A stretch of DNA of 45,369 nt from Muribaculaceae bacterium. GTDB lineage: Bacteria > Bacteroidota > Bacteroidia > Bacteroidales > Muribaculaceae. The notes under the pieces are model-generated. The model made no database searches. It was not told the origin of the DNA and worked only from the letters and a program-made list of their open reading frames with translations. Both the position numbers and the translations under genes were made by a program. Below, one piece after another: positions 8,422 to 15,923 of this stretch. Position 1 is the stretch's first letter. The number at the start of each line of letters is the position of its first letter. The stretch lies in the NCBI GenBank assembly GCA_017391675.1, contig JAFOXR010000034.1, forward strand, positions 1 to 45,369, read 5' to 3'.

Positions 8422-9630
8422 ATGGCATTTTACGATATATATCATTCGAGACGCGTGTGGAAGTGGGTGCTAGTGGTAGTGTCCCTTCTCATTGTGGGCA
8501 ACTTCCTGTATTTTTCCAATAATCTGGTAAAGGACTTGTCGGAACAGGAGCGTGACCGCATGCAGATATGGGCCGACGCTACCAAGGAGCTGGCTACGGC
8601 TTCGTTTGCGTCCGATTCGGCATCGACAGCCAATGTGAATTTCCTGTTGGGCATCATTGAGGCCAATGACAACATTCCAGTGCTGCTTGTTGACGATAGC
8701 GACAATATCCTGCTGCACCGCAATTTCACGCTACCCGAACCTCCCGATAGCTTGGCGCTTTATGAACTGGCTCCTGTAAACGAGAATTTCCTGAAGGAGA
8801 AACTCAAGAACCTTAAGAATACTTCCAATCATATTGAAATTCAAATAGATGAAAGCATAACACAGCATTTGTATTACGAGGACTCGACACTGCTGCGCCG
8901 ATTGCTTTTCTATCCCTATGTGCTGATAGGAGTGCTGGGCGTGTTCATTCTGGTGGTGTATTTTGCACTCATAAGCATAAAGAAGGCCGAGCAGAACAAG
9001 GTGTGGGTGGGATTGTCAAAGGAGACAGCTCATCAGCTCGGTACGCCTATATCGTCGCTTATGGCATGGATGCAGATGCTTGAGGTTACCGAACTGGACA
9101 AGTCGATAGTGACCGACATGAACAAAGATGTTACGCGACTGTCCATTATTGCCGACCGCTTCTCGAAGATAGGTTCTAAACCGGAAATGGAACTGGCGTT
9201 CATCAACGAATCGGTGACCAAGAGTCTAGAATACATGCGTTCGCGCATATCGCAGCGAGTAAAACTCACCATAAACTTGTCGCAGGACGAGTGCGGAACT
9301 CTGTTGTGCATGTCGCTCTTTGAGTGGGTAATGGAGAATCTCACCAAGAATGCCGTAGATGCTATGCAGGGCGAAGGTGCTATCGATGTGACAGTGTCAA
9401 GCAACGCTACAACGATATTCATTGATGTTGCCGACACTGGCAAAGGTATTGCCCGCAAGAATTTCAAGACTGTTTTCCACCCTGGATTCACAACCAAGAA
9501 ACGCGGTTGGGGGCTTGGGCTTACTCTAGTGAAACGCATCATAGAAGAGTACCACGGCGGCCGCATCTATGTCAAAGAATCAGAAATAGGCAAAGGCACC
9601 ACCTTCCGCATAGAACTTCCTAAGAAGTGA
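8422..9630 (+). CDS. Orphan membrane sensor histidine kinase
   Basis: A 402-residue two-transmembrane sensor kinase. TM1 is at about residues 14-32 and TM2 at 166-186, framing a ~130-residue extracytoplasmic sensor region of unrecognised type. No HAMP domain is obvious. The H-box is ETAHQLGTPISSL with His204. HATPase_c motifs are clear: N-box ENLTKNAVDAM (305-315), G1 DTGKGI (338-343) and G2 GWGLGL (362-367). The kinase should phosphorylate a response regulator, but none is encoded in the window. A strong promoter lies upstream. Its TGA overlaps a GTG that opens the 78-residue ORF at 9627, so the two may be translationally coupled. Stimulus unknown. Confidence 0.92.
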   Translation: MAFYDIYHSRRVWKWVLVVVSLLIVGNFLYFSNNLVKDLSEQERDRMQIWADATKELATASFASDSASTANVNFLLGIIEANDNIPVLLVDDSDNILLHRNFTLPEPPDSLALYELAPVNENFLKEKLKNLKNTSNHIEIQIDESITQHLYYEDSTLLRRLLFYPYVLIGVLGVFILVVYFALISIKKAEQNKVWVGLSKETAHQLGTPISSLMAWMQMLEVTELDKSIVTDMNKDVTRLSIIADRFSKIGSKPEMELAFINESVTKSLEYMRSRISQRVKLTINLSQDECGTLLCMSLFEWVMENLTKNAVDAMQGEGAIDVTVSSNATTIFIDVADTGKGIARKNFKTVFHPGFTTKKRGWGLGLTLVKRIIEEYHGGRIYVKESEIGKGTTFRIELPKK

Positions 9631-9863
9631 ATTCTTCGGTTCAGTCACTGGAAAGTGAAAGCAAAGTAAAGGCTTATGTATTGAATGATGGAACTTTAGT
9701 TGTCGTAGACGCTGAGAATGCCGAACCAATAAATGTTGTAACTGCCGAAGGTAAGGTGGTAGCAACGCTTATTTCACAAGAAGGTAGAGCTGTTTATCAG
9801 CTTAAAGAGCACGGTGTGTATCTAGTAAATACAATAGGAAAGACCATTAAGGTTGCTTATTAA
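9627..9863 (+). CDS. Orphan C-terminal-domain-like ORF coupled to the kinase
   Basis: A 78-residue frame starting with a GTG inside the kinase stop (GTGA). The only upstream sense codon is 9624-9626, because a stop sits at 9621-9623. It has no signal peptide. The sequence reads like the last ~70 residues of a secreted Bacteroidota protein: VLNDGTLVVVDAE, then an INVVTAEGKVV strand, then HGVYLVNTIGKTIKV at the C-terminus. That is the pattern of Ig-like C-terminal sorting domains of type IX secretion substrates and their relatives. It is followed directly by a strong terminator. It could be a remnant left by deletion of a larger gene's front, or a real small coupled protein. Confidence 0.45.
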   Translation: MNSSVQSLESESKVKAYVLNDGTLVVVDAENAEPINVVTAEGKVVATLISQEGRAVYQLKEHGVYLVNTIGKTIKVAY

Positions 9864-9890
9864 GCATCAATCACTACAGATGTGTAATGG

Positions 9891-9917
9891 GGCTCGGCAT
9901 TTGCCGGGCCTTATTTG
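9891..9917 (+). terminator. Terminator of the histidine kinase unit
   Basis: Stem GGCTCGGCA / TGCCGGGCC (one G-U pair) with a short loop, then TTATTTG. The T tract is weak but the stem is strong. Its core matches the terminators at 1024 and 41010. Confidence 0.7.
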
Positions 9918-9935
9918 TACTTGGGCTATGGGAAT

Positions 9936-10075
9936 AAAAAAAGAGACCTGTCTTCACAGATAAGTCTCCCCTTCATAACCAAAATTCAAGTATATTATTC
10001 TTTATTGTTTGTTGTTGCCTTGTGCTTGTTGAGGCTTGTATTCTTTAAAAATATAAAGAAAGTAAGCCTGTAATT
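9936..10075 (-). ncRNA. Candidate small RNA between der and the kinase unit
   Basis: The 337-bp gap 9864-10200 holds, on the minus strand, a TAAATTTG box at 10082-10089 placed after the der terminator. About 140 nt without a usable ORF follow. The end is a hairpin (GAGAC / GTCTC at 9943-9947 and 9964-9968, inner CTGT / ACAG) followed by T7. A promoter-leader-terminator arrangement with nothing coded suggests a standalone RNA. The -33 element is poor. Family not recognised. Confidence 0.4.
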
Positions 10076-10106
10076 ACATCGCAAATTTAATTTAAAATCC
10101 AAGTAA

Positions 10107-10160
10107 AATAAAAAATCACATGTTAATAAATCTTAAAAAAAAGATTTCTAGCATGTGATT
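10107..10160 (-). terminator. Terminator of the der unit
   Basis: Outer stem AATCACATG (10114-10122) with CATGTGATT (10152-10160) and inner AAATCTT / AAGATTT. On the minus strand it is followed by TTTTTTATTTTAC, about 40 nt after the der stop. The plus side also carries a T run, so it may work in both directions. Confidence 0.75.
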
Positions 10161-10200
10161 CTGTTTTTTTGCCGATTGACGGCACTATGTCAATGAGATA

Positions 10201-11517
10201 TTACTTTTCTCTCATGAATACATTGATAGGGGTACCAGTGAAGTCCCAGTTTTCGCGAATCTTGTTTTCAAGATAACGGCGATAAGGCTCTTTAACCCAT
10301 TGTGGCAGGTTACAGAAGAAGATAAAGGTTGGGACAGCAGCTCCCTTGAGCATTGTGATGTACTTGATCTTGATGTACTTGCCTTTGTTGGCTGGTGGCG
10401 GATAGGCCGCGATAGCTTCTTGCATCACCTCATTTAGCTTTGAAGTAGCTACAGTGCGCTGGCGGTTCTCGTACACCTTCACTGCTTCCTCAAGAACTTT
10501 GTGAATGCGTTGCTTGGTGAGTGCCGAACCGAAAATGATAGGGAAGTCGGTAAACGGCGCAAGGCGTTCGCGTATAGTGTTCTCGAAGTGCTTGATGGCA
10601 GTCTGGCTCTTGTCTTCTACAAGGTCCCACTTGTTCACGCACACCACAAGTCCCTTCTTGTTCTTGTTGATGAGCGAGAATATGTTCACATCTTGGCTCT
10701 CGATACCGCGGGTAGCATCAATCATGAGTATGCACACATCGCTGTTTTCGATGGCGCGGATACTGCGGATAACCGAGTAGTACTCAATGTTCTCGTTCAC
10801 CTTTCCTTTCTTGCGGATACCGGCAGTGTCAACAAGGTAGAAGTTGAATCCGAACTTGTTGTAGCGAGTGTATATGCTGTCGCGTGTAGTGCCGGCGATG
10901 TCGGTAACGATGTTGCGTTCCTCTCCGATGAAAGAGTTGATGATAGAAGACTTTCCGGCGTTAGGTCGTCCTACGATAGCAAATCGAGGTATCTGTTCCA
11001 GTTCCTGTTCGTCCTGTGCTTCGGCAGGCATTTTCTTGGCGATTTCGTCAAGCAGGTCGCCTGTACCTGTTCCAGTCATAGCCGAGATTGAGAACGGGTC
11101 GCCCAGCCCCAATGAATAGAATTCGGCTTCGGCATAGAAGGAATCGTTGCTTTCGGCTTTATTGGTTACAAGGATAACCGACTTTTTTGCGCGGCGCAGG
11201 ATTGCTGCCACATGGTCGTCAAGGTCGGTTACGCCATTGGTAACATCTACCATGAAAAGAATCACATCGGCTTCTTCTATGGCGATTGTCACTTGCTTGT
11301 TGATTTCTTCTTCAAAAATATCTTCGGAGTTTACTACCCAACCACCAGTGTCGACTACAGAATATTCCTTTCCGCACCAGTCGTACTTTCCGTATTGGCG
11401 GTCGCGTGTAGTGCCCGATGTATCGTCCACAATAGCAGAGCGGGTTTTTGTCAAGCGGTTGAATAGAGTGGATTTGCCCACATTAGGGCGTCCCACGATA
11501 GCTACTAAGTTTCCCAT
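10201..11517 (-). CDS. der: Ribosome-assembly GTPase Der (EngA)
   Basis: A 438-residue protein with two tandem GTPase domains, needed for 50S subunit maturation. The first P-loop is GRPNVGKST at residues 9-17 and the second is GRPNAGKSS near residue 180. Each is followed by DTxG (DTGG, DTAG) and NKxD-type G4 motifs; the first is TNKAES, the second VNKWD. The C-terminal ~100 residues are the KH-like domain, ending [13 protein letters not shown]. Length is typical. It is the last gene of the DUF177-rpmF-fabH-era-der series, 48 bp after era, with a good hairpin terminator downstream. Confidence 0.97.
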   Translation of the reverse strand: MGNLVAIVGRPNVGKSTLFNRLTKTRSAIVDDTSGTTRDRQYGKYDWCGKEYSVVDTGGWVVNSEDIFEEEINKQVTIAIEEADVILFMVDVTNGVTDLDDHVAAILRRAKKSVILVTNKAESNDSFYAEAEFYSLGLGDPFSISAMTGTGTGDLLDEIAKKMPAEAQDEQELEQIPRFAIVGRPNAGKSSIINSFIGEERNIVTDIAGTTRDSIYTRYNKFGFNFYLVDTAGIRKKGKVNENIEYYSVIRSIRAIENSDVCILMIDATRGIESQDVNIFSLINKNKKGLVVCVNKWDLVEDKSQTAIKHFENTIRERLAPFTDFPIIFGSALTKQRIHKVLEEAVKVYENRQRTVATSKLNEVMQEAIAAYPPPANKGKYIKIKYITMLKGAAVPTFIFFCNLPQWVKEPYRRYLENKIRENWDFTGTPINVFMREK

Positions 11518-11565
11518 GTTTTTCTCCTTTCTTTTTTAATCGTTAATACCCTGCGAAAGCGTCAT

Positions 11566-12447
11566 TTACTCAATGTATCCAAAAGATTTCAGCACATTTT
11601 CTCTGTTGCGCCAGTCTTTTTCCACTTTCACAAACATTTCAAGATATACATGCTTCTGGAAGAAAGCTTCTATATCTTTTCGAGCTTCTATTCCCACGCG
11701 TTTCAATTTAGTCCCTCCCTTGCCTATGATGATAGCCTTCTGGCTGTCACGCTCGGCATAAATCACCGCCATGATGTGAATAGAATTGTCGGTTTCTTCA
11801 AATTTTTCTACGATTACCTGTACTGCGTATGGTATTTCTTCATCGTAGTCAAGAAGAATTTTTTCGCGAATAATTTCGGTAACGAAGAATCTTGCCGGTT
11901 TGTCGGTAAGCGCATCTTTTCCGAAGAATGGTGGAGAGTCGGGCAGCAGGCTCACTATTCGCTTCATGAGCATGTCCACATTGAAATGTTCCTTTGCCGA
12001 TGTCGGATACACTTCGGCTTCGGGCAGCAATTCTTTCCAGCTGTCCACTATCTTGATAAGGTCGTCCTGTCCTTTAAGCAGGTCAATCTTATTGATTACA
12101 AGCAATGTAGGAATTTTGGCCTTTGCCACCGACTGGATAAAGTCAAGGTTCTTGCTAGGCGACTCTATTACATCGGTTACATACACAATGATGTCGGCAT
12201 CGGTCAATGCTCCCTTAGAGAATTCTAGCATGCTTTCTTGCAGTTTGTACTTAGGCTTAAGTACGCCGGGGGTATCGGAAAACACTATTTGGTAGTCGTC
12301 GGTGTTCACGATGCCCATGATGCGGTGGCGCGTAGTCTGTGCCTTTGAAGTGATGATAGAGATGCGTTCTCCCACCAAGTCATTCATCAGAGTGGATTTG
12401 CCCACATTAGGGTTTCCCACGATATTTACAAAACCTGCCTTATGCAT
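11566..12447 (-). CDS. era: GTPase Era
   Basis: A 293-residue GTPase that binds the 3' end of 16S rRNA and helps mature the 30S subunit. The P-loop GNPNVGKST is at residues 11-19. G3 is DTPG, G4 is NKID, and TSAKE marks G5. The C-terminal KH domain contains IIIGKGGTKLKRVG, the RNA-binding GxxG loop. Length is normal. It is separated from fabH by a strong bidirectional terminator hairpin at 12498-12527, so it may need its own promoter; only a one-mismatch -7 box (TAATTTCG on the minus strand, 12478-12485) was seen. Confidence 0.97.
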   Translation of the reverse strand: MHKAGFVNIVGNPNVGKSTLMNDLVGERISIITSKAQTTRHRIMGIVNTDDYQIVFSDTPGVLKPKYKLQESMLEFSKGALTDADIIVYVTDVIESPSKNLDFIQSVAKAKIPTLLVINKIDLLKGQDDLIKIVDSWKELLPEAEVYPTSAKEHFNVDMLMKRIVSLLPDSPPFFGKDALTDKPARFFVTEIIREKILLDYDEEIPYAVQVIVEKFEETDNSIHIMAVIYAERDSQKAIIIGKGGTKLKRVGIEARKDIEAFFQKHVYLEMFVKVEKDWRNRENVLKSFGYIE

Positions 12448-12497
12448 TGCTAGTTCCTTTTATCTTGTTTTATTCTGCGAAATTACTCCATTTATAC

Positions 12498-12527
12498 AAA
12501 AAACGCATCAATTTTGATGCGTTTTTT
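12498..12527. terminator. Bidirectional hairpin terminator between fabH and era
   Basis: A perfect 13-bp inverted repeat, AAAAAACGCATCA and TGATGCGTTTTTT, with a 4-nt loop. T tracts appear on both strands. In the direction of the genes it should stop transcripts coming from fabH before era. Confidence 0.85.
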
Positions 12528-12585
12528 TGTTGGATAGCGCTCGCCTGTTCAGTTTTTGGCGAAAATACTATCTAAAAAGCAGGGA

Positions 12586-13569
12586 TTAGATTCCCCACAC
12601 TATATACATAGCGCCCCAAGTGAATCCTGCACCGAATGCGGTAAGGACAACTTTGTCGCCTTTCTTAAGCTTGTTCTTGTACTCGTCAAGGCATAGAGGA
12701 ATTGAAGCGGCACTTGTGTTGCCGTAGTGCTGAATGTTTACAAGCACCTTGTCTTCTGGTATGCCGATGCGTCCGCCCACAGCCTCGATGATGCGAAGGT
12801 TAGCCTGATGAGGAACAAACCAGTCGATATCGTTTACTGTAAGGTTGTTGCGCTTCATGATGTCCTTAGAAGATTCCACCATGTCGGTTACAGCATGCTT
12901 GTACACATTGCGGCCTTCCTGGTATACATAGTGGTGACGGGCTTCAACTGTTTCGTGTGAAGCAGGTTCAGCCGAACCTCCGGCTTTCATCAGCAAGAAA
13001 GGAAGTCCTTCTCCATTGACATGGTAAACGCCGTCAATGATACCGATGTTTTCTTCGGTAGGTTCAATAAGGACAGCTGCAGCGGCATCGCCGAATAGAG
13101 GGCATGTGTTGCGGTCCTGATAATCGGTCATGCTCGACATCTTTTCGGCAGTCACAACGATAACCTTTTTGTATAGTCCCGACTTAATGTAGGCATTAGC
13201 GGTCTGCAATGCAACAATGAAACCTGCACAAGCAGCCTGGATATCATATCCGTAGCAGTTCTTAAGTTCGCAGCCGTGTATGATTACAGAAGCGGTGCTA
13301 GGGAAACGGTAGTCAGGGTTGGAAGTTGCGCAAAGCAGCAAGTCCACATCTTCAGCTTTTGTACCAGTTTCTTCTAGCAATTGGGCTACAGCCTTGATTC
13401 CCATGTAGGACGAGCCGGCTTCAGGCTCTTTAAGTATGCGACGCTCTTTGATTCCCACGCGAGTGGTAATCCATTCGTCGTTAGTGTCTACCATTTTTGA
13501 CAAATCGTCGTTGGTAAGCTTGAATTCCGGAACAAATGAAGCGATTCCGCTTATTTTAGCATTAAGCAT
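12586..13569 (-). CDS. fabH: 3-oxoacyl-ACP synthase III (FabH)
   Basis: A 327-residue KAS III enzyme that starts fatty acid synthesis by condensing an acyl-CoA primer with malonyl-ACP. The thiolase-fold catalytic triad is complete: Cys114 in QAACAGF, His254 in VPHQAN and Asn284 in YGNTSAAS. The C-terminal GAGFTWGAMYI is family-typical. Bacteroidales make branched and straight chains, so a branched-chain CoA primer is possible but not shown. It lies downstream of rpmF across a 106-bp gap that holds a perfect 13-bp hairpin at 13605-13634, so its expression may be partly uncoupled from the ribosomal gene. Confidence 0.96.
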   Translation of the reverse strand: MLNAKISGIASFVPEFKLTNDDLSKMVDTNDEWITTRVGIKERRILKEPEAGSSYMGIKAVAQLLEETGTKAEDVDLLLCATSNPDYRFPSTASVIIHGCELKNCYGYDIQAACAGFIVALQTANAYIKSGLYKKVIVVTAEKMSSMTDYQDRNTCPLFGDAAAAVLIEPTEENIGIIDGVYHVNGEGLPFLLMKAGGSAEPASHETVEARHHYVYQEGRNVYKHAVTDMVESSKDIMKRNNLTVNDIDWFVPHQANLRIIEAVGGRIGIPEDKVLVNIQHYGNTSAASIPLCLDEYKNKLKKGDKVVLTAFGAGFTWGAMYIVWGI

Positions 13570-13604
13570 AATATCTCTTTTCGTTATAAATATATATGAA
13601 AAAT

Positions 13605-13634
13605 TTATCCTAAATAAAGACTTATTTAGGATAA
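13605..13634 (-). promoter_or_regulatory. Intra-operon hairpin upstream of fabH
   Basis: Perfect 13-bp inverted repeat TTATCCTAAATAA / TTATTTAGGATAA with a 4-nt loop. On the transcribed minus strand it is followed by ATTTTTCAT, resembling a leaky intrinsic terminator, or an RNA-processing and stability element between rpmF and fabH. Confidence 0.6.
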
Positions 13635-13675
13635 TATTACATTGCTATAAAGAAATGTTGCTCAAGCAGATTTTA

Positions 13676-13861
13676 TTATACTGCTGCAGATTTCTCGATA
13701 GCTACTCTTCCACGATAGTAGCCGCATTCAGGGCATACAGTGTGGCATACGTGCCATGCGCCACAATTTGGACAAAGTGACAATGTTGGAGTTACAGCCT
13801 TGTCATGAGTTCTTCTCTTAGCTGTTCTAGTCTTAGATTGTTTTCTTTTAGGATGTGCCAT
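13676..13861 (-). CDS. rpmF: 50S ribosomal protein L32
   Basis: A 61-residue ribosomal protein. It begins MAHPKRKQSKTRTAKRRTHD, the basic N-terminal tail typical of L32, and carries a zinc-ribbon pair, LCPNCG and VCPECG, so it is the zinc-binding (C+) form. It starts 18 bp after the DUF177 gene and is followed by a hairpin-containing gap before fabH. The DUF177-rpmF-fabH order is widespread in bacteria and links ribosome and lipid synthesis genes. Confidence 0.97.
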   Translation of the reverse strand: MAHPKRKQSKTRTAKRRTHDKAVTPTLSLCPNCGAWHVCHTVCPECGYYRGRVAIEKSAAV

Positions 13862-13879
13862 CTTTCTAGTTATTTATTT

Positions 13880-14458
13880 TTAATTATTTTCTGTTAGTTT
13901 TCTCAAGGCTTCCCAACGAGGGTCCACTTGATTGTTGTTATCACTCTCTTCGCTATCTTCTGCGGCGATTTCGTCAAAGTCGTCTTCGGTTTCGTCGCCA
14001 AGCTGAGAAGCAGCATGCATTTTCAAATGTTTTGTCATTCCCTTGTTGCATTTCCCTGCCGGGTGTACATGCTTCAATGGAATGGTGAGCGCTACAGTGT
14101 CATATACCAAATAGGCTATGTTCAGGTAGGCATCGCTCTCGGGAATTATGAGAAGCTCATCGTTCTCGTCGTTGTAGCAATCACCGTATTTTACACACAG
14201 ATGATAGGTGGTATCCACTTCATGCTCCATGTCGTCAAGACAGCGGTCGCATGGGATATACACCATTCCTTTGAGAGTAAAATCCAGTTCGTAATAATCT
14301 ACTTTACAGTTCACTGTAAGGTGGATATCCACTTTACCTTTCAGGATATCCTCGCTTTCCATATTCTTGAAAAACTCGGTATCCAGAGTGTACTCAAATT
14401 CGTGAGTACCGCGTGTCATGCCACGCAAAGGCAATTTGTACGCTGTAAATTTTCCCAA
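13880..14458 (-). CDS. DUF177 (YceD-like) protein
   Basis: A 192-residue YceD/DUF177 protein. The hallmark is a Cys pair in IPCDRCLDD near residue 63, followed by an acidic region and a conserved PLKHVHPAGKCN segment around residues 127-138. The acidic C-terminal tail (DEIAAEDSEESD) leads into VDPRWEALRKL, the usual DPRW ending of the family. Homologues sit directly upstream of rpmF and have been linked to 23S rRNA accumulation in some bacteria; the mechanism is unsettled. It is first in this unit, behind a good promoter at 14481-14511. A stop is close upstream, and the ATG at 14458 follows the promoter by about 20 nt. Confidence 0.9.
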   Translation of the reverse strand: MGKFTAYKLPLRGMTRGTHEFEYTLDTEFFKNMESEDILKGKVDIHLTVNCKVDYYELDFTLKGMVYIPCDRCLDDMEHEVDTTYHLCVKYGDCYNDENDELLIIPESDAYLNIAYLVYDTVALTIPLKHVHPAGKCNKGMTKHLKMHAASQLGDETEDDFDEIAAEDSEESDNNNQVDPRWEALRKLTENN

Positions 14459-14480
14459 AATATTTTTTTTAAAATCGGCA

Positions 14481-14511
14481 CAAAGGTATAAACATTCTAT
14501 TTAATAATCAA
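14481..14511 (-). promoter_or_regulatory. Promoter of the DUF177-rpmF unit
   Basis: On the minus strand: TTG (14509-14511), a 20-nt spacer, then TACCTTTG (14481-14488). A strong match, giving a short leader to the ATG at 14458. Confidence 0.8.
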
Positions 14512-14656
14512 CATTTTGGTGCCAAAAATCGAATTTTAACCCAAAATTCGGATAATTTTCCGTTTTTTTAAGCCTTTATCGCCGTGGTTTGACATCTTTT
14601 TTTTGAATTTATCAACAAAATTGGCGGCCGATAGTTCATATTTTTTCCTCCTTTTG

Positions 14657-14664
14657 TATATTTG
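14657..14664 (+). promoter_or_regulatory. -7 promoter box of the HAD phosphatase gene
   Basis: TATATTTG (TAnnTTTG), 55 nt before the ATG at 14720. No -33 TTG at the usual spacing. Confidence 0.5.
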
Positions 14665-14719
14665 TGCGGTGTATAGAAAAGTGTCTATGATCACTGCCAG
14701 ATGTAGAAAAGATTGTATT

Positions 14720-15559
14720 ATGAAGAAAACCCTATATGTGAGTGACCTTGATGGAACATTGCTAGACCGGGACTCCTGGCTGAGCGATGAGACTATAGCT
14801 ATCTTGAACGAACTGATAGATAGTGGCAATGTTAATTTCACAATAGCAACTGCCCGCACCCCTGCAACGGTGGTGGAAATAATGGAGCCTTTAAAGCTGC
14901 GTCTTCCTCTTGTGGTGATGAATGGTGCGGCAACATGGGATAACGAGGCGAGACGCTTCGTGAGCGCATCAACAATGAATGCCGAAACGGTGAGAAAAGT
15001 GTGTGGCATATTTGAGGATTACGGGTTGCGACCGCTTGTTTACCGCAAGGCGGGCGACCGCATAGCGGTTCATCATTATGGCGACCTGTCTTCGCAGGAA
15101 GAATATTTCGTGAGCGAAAGGGAAAATCTTGAGCTGAAGGACCTATTCCTCAATGATATAAATTACAAGGATACTAGTGATGATGCATTGCTGATTTTCG
15201 CCATGAACGAGTATTTATTGCTTAAGTCAATACATAACAAGGTGGTGAAGGGGTGTGATTGCTCGTCGGTGTGCTATCATGATATATTTGATGTGTCGTC
15301 GGGACTAATGGAAACTTATGCTCCAGGGACTTCTAAGGCTGTAGCTGTTCAGAAACTGGCTCGTGAGATAGGTGCTGAGCGTATTGTTGTTTTTGGGGAT
15401 AACCGAAATGATATACCTATGATGCAGATTGCCGATTATGCCGTAGCTCCCGAAAATGCTGTTGAGGAAGTGAAGGCTGTCGCTAATGAGATAATAGAAC
15501 CTAACTATATGCATTCGGTTGCACGCTTTATCCGTCGCGATTGTGAATGTGGAAAATAG
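14720..15559 (+). CDS. Cof-type HAD-superfamily phosphatase
   Basis: A 279-residue HAD IIB (Cof) hydrolase, a cytoplasmic Mg-dependent phosphatase usually acting on sugar phosphates or nucleotide cofactors. Motif I is VSDLDGTLLD (Asp9 nucleophile and Asp11). Motif II is in TIATARTP. Motif III and IV are the Lys in TSKAVAV and GDNRNDIPMM. The longer frame from 14603 is rejected because the ATG at 14720 starts the domain directly and the -7 box at 14657 lies inside the extension. The substrate cannot be told from sequence. It is a single-gene unit between a divergent promoter and a small RNA candidate. Confidence 0.9.
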   Translation: MKKTLYVSDLDGTLLDRDSWLSDETIAILNELIDSGNVNFTIATARTPATVVEIMEPLKLRLPLVVMNGAATWDNEARRFVSASTMNAETVRKVCGIFEDYGLRPLVYRKAGDRIAVHHYGDLSSQEEYFVSERENLELKDLFLNDINYKDTSDDALLIFAMNEYLLLKSIHNKVVKGCDCSSVCYHDIFDVSSGLMETYAPGTSKAVAVQKLAREIGAERIVVFGDNRNDIPMMQIADYAVAPENAVEEVKAVANEIIEPNYMHSVARFIRRDCECGK

Positions 15560-15628
15560 AAAGTGAGTAATGCGGGCAAAGAATCATGCCTCAGGATTTT
15601 CAATATGGATTCTTTATGGAATAGACAT

Positions 15629-15693
15629 AAAAAAAATTGATTGTCTCACGACAACCAATCTTAATTAACCTTAAATCTAATACCATGAAAAAC
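15629..15693 (-). ncRNA. Candidate small RNA (about 65 nt)
   Basis: Minus-strand unit in the 364-bp gap 15560-15923. A very good promoter (TTGACA at the -33 position, TAAATTTG at 15700-15707) is followed by about 65 nt with no credible ORF. It ends in a 10-bp hairpin (ATTGGTTGTC / GACAATCAAT, loop GTGA) and T8. The body, containing GGTATTAGATTTAAGG, resembles an intergenic sequence I recall from other Bacteroidales, but I cannot name a family. Expected product: a terminator-ended sRNA. Confidence 0.6.
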
Positions 15694-15699
15694 ACGATG

Positions 15700-15729
15700 C
15701 AAATTTAAGCGTTTTTTTATTCATGTCAA
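15700..15729 (-). promoter_or_regulatory. Promoter of the small RNA candidate
   Basis: Minus strand: TTG at 15727-15729 (within CTTGACA), a 19-nt spacer, then TAAATTTG at 15700-15707. Near-perfect Bacteroidota consensus. Confidence 0.75.
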
Positions 15730-15836
15730 GGAGTTTAGCTATAAAAAACGGTATATTTAATATTCTTTAACCTAAATTTAAACCAATTAAGTAAATGGGC
15801 ATAAAAGTGCATCTTGTGCATTCATGTAAACCTAAA

Positions 15837-15872
15837 GAGGGCGCACCAAAATTTTCATTTTGATACGCCCTC
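15837..15872 (-). terminator. Hairpin terminator after the M16 peptidase gene
   Basis: GAGGGCG / CGCCCTC outer stem with an inner CAAAAT / ATTTTG helix. On the minus strand it ends CGCCCTCTTTAGG, 50 nt after the M16 stop. The T tract is short, so efficiency is uncertain. Confidence 0.6.
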
Positions 15873-15923
15873 ATATTTCTTTGGTCGTGAGCTGTTAAGC
15901 TCACAATTCAGAATCCTTTATCT

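Noticed and set aside
8273-8473. 66-residue frame upstream of the histidine kinase
   Set aside because: It starts before the promoter at 8305-8336 and runs into the kinase gene in another frame.
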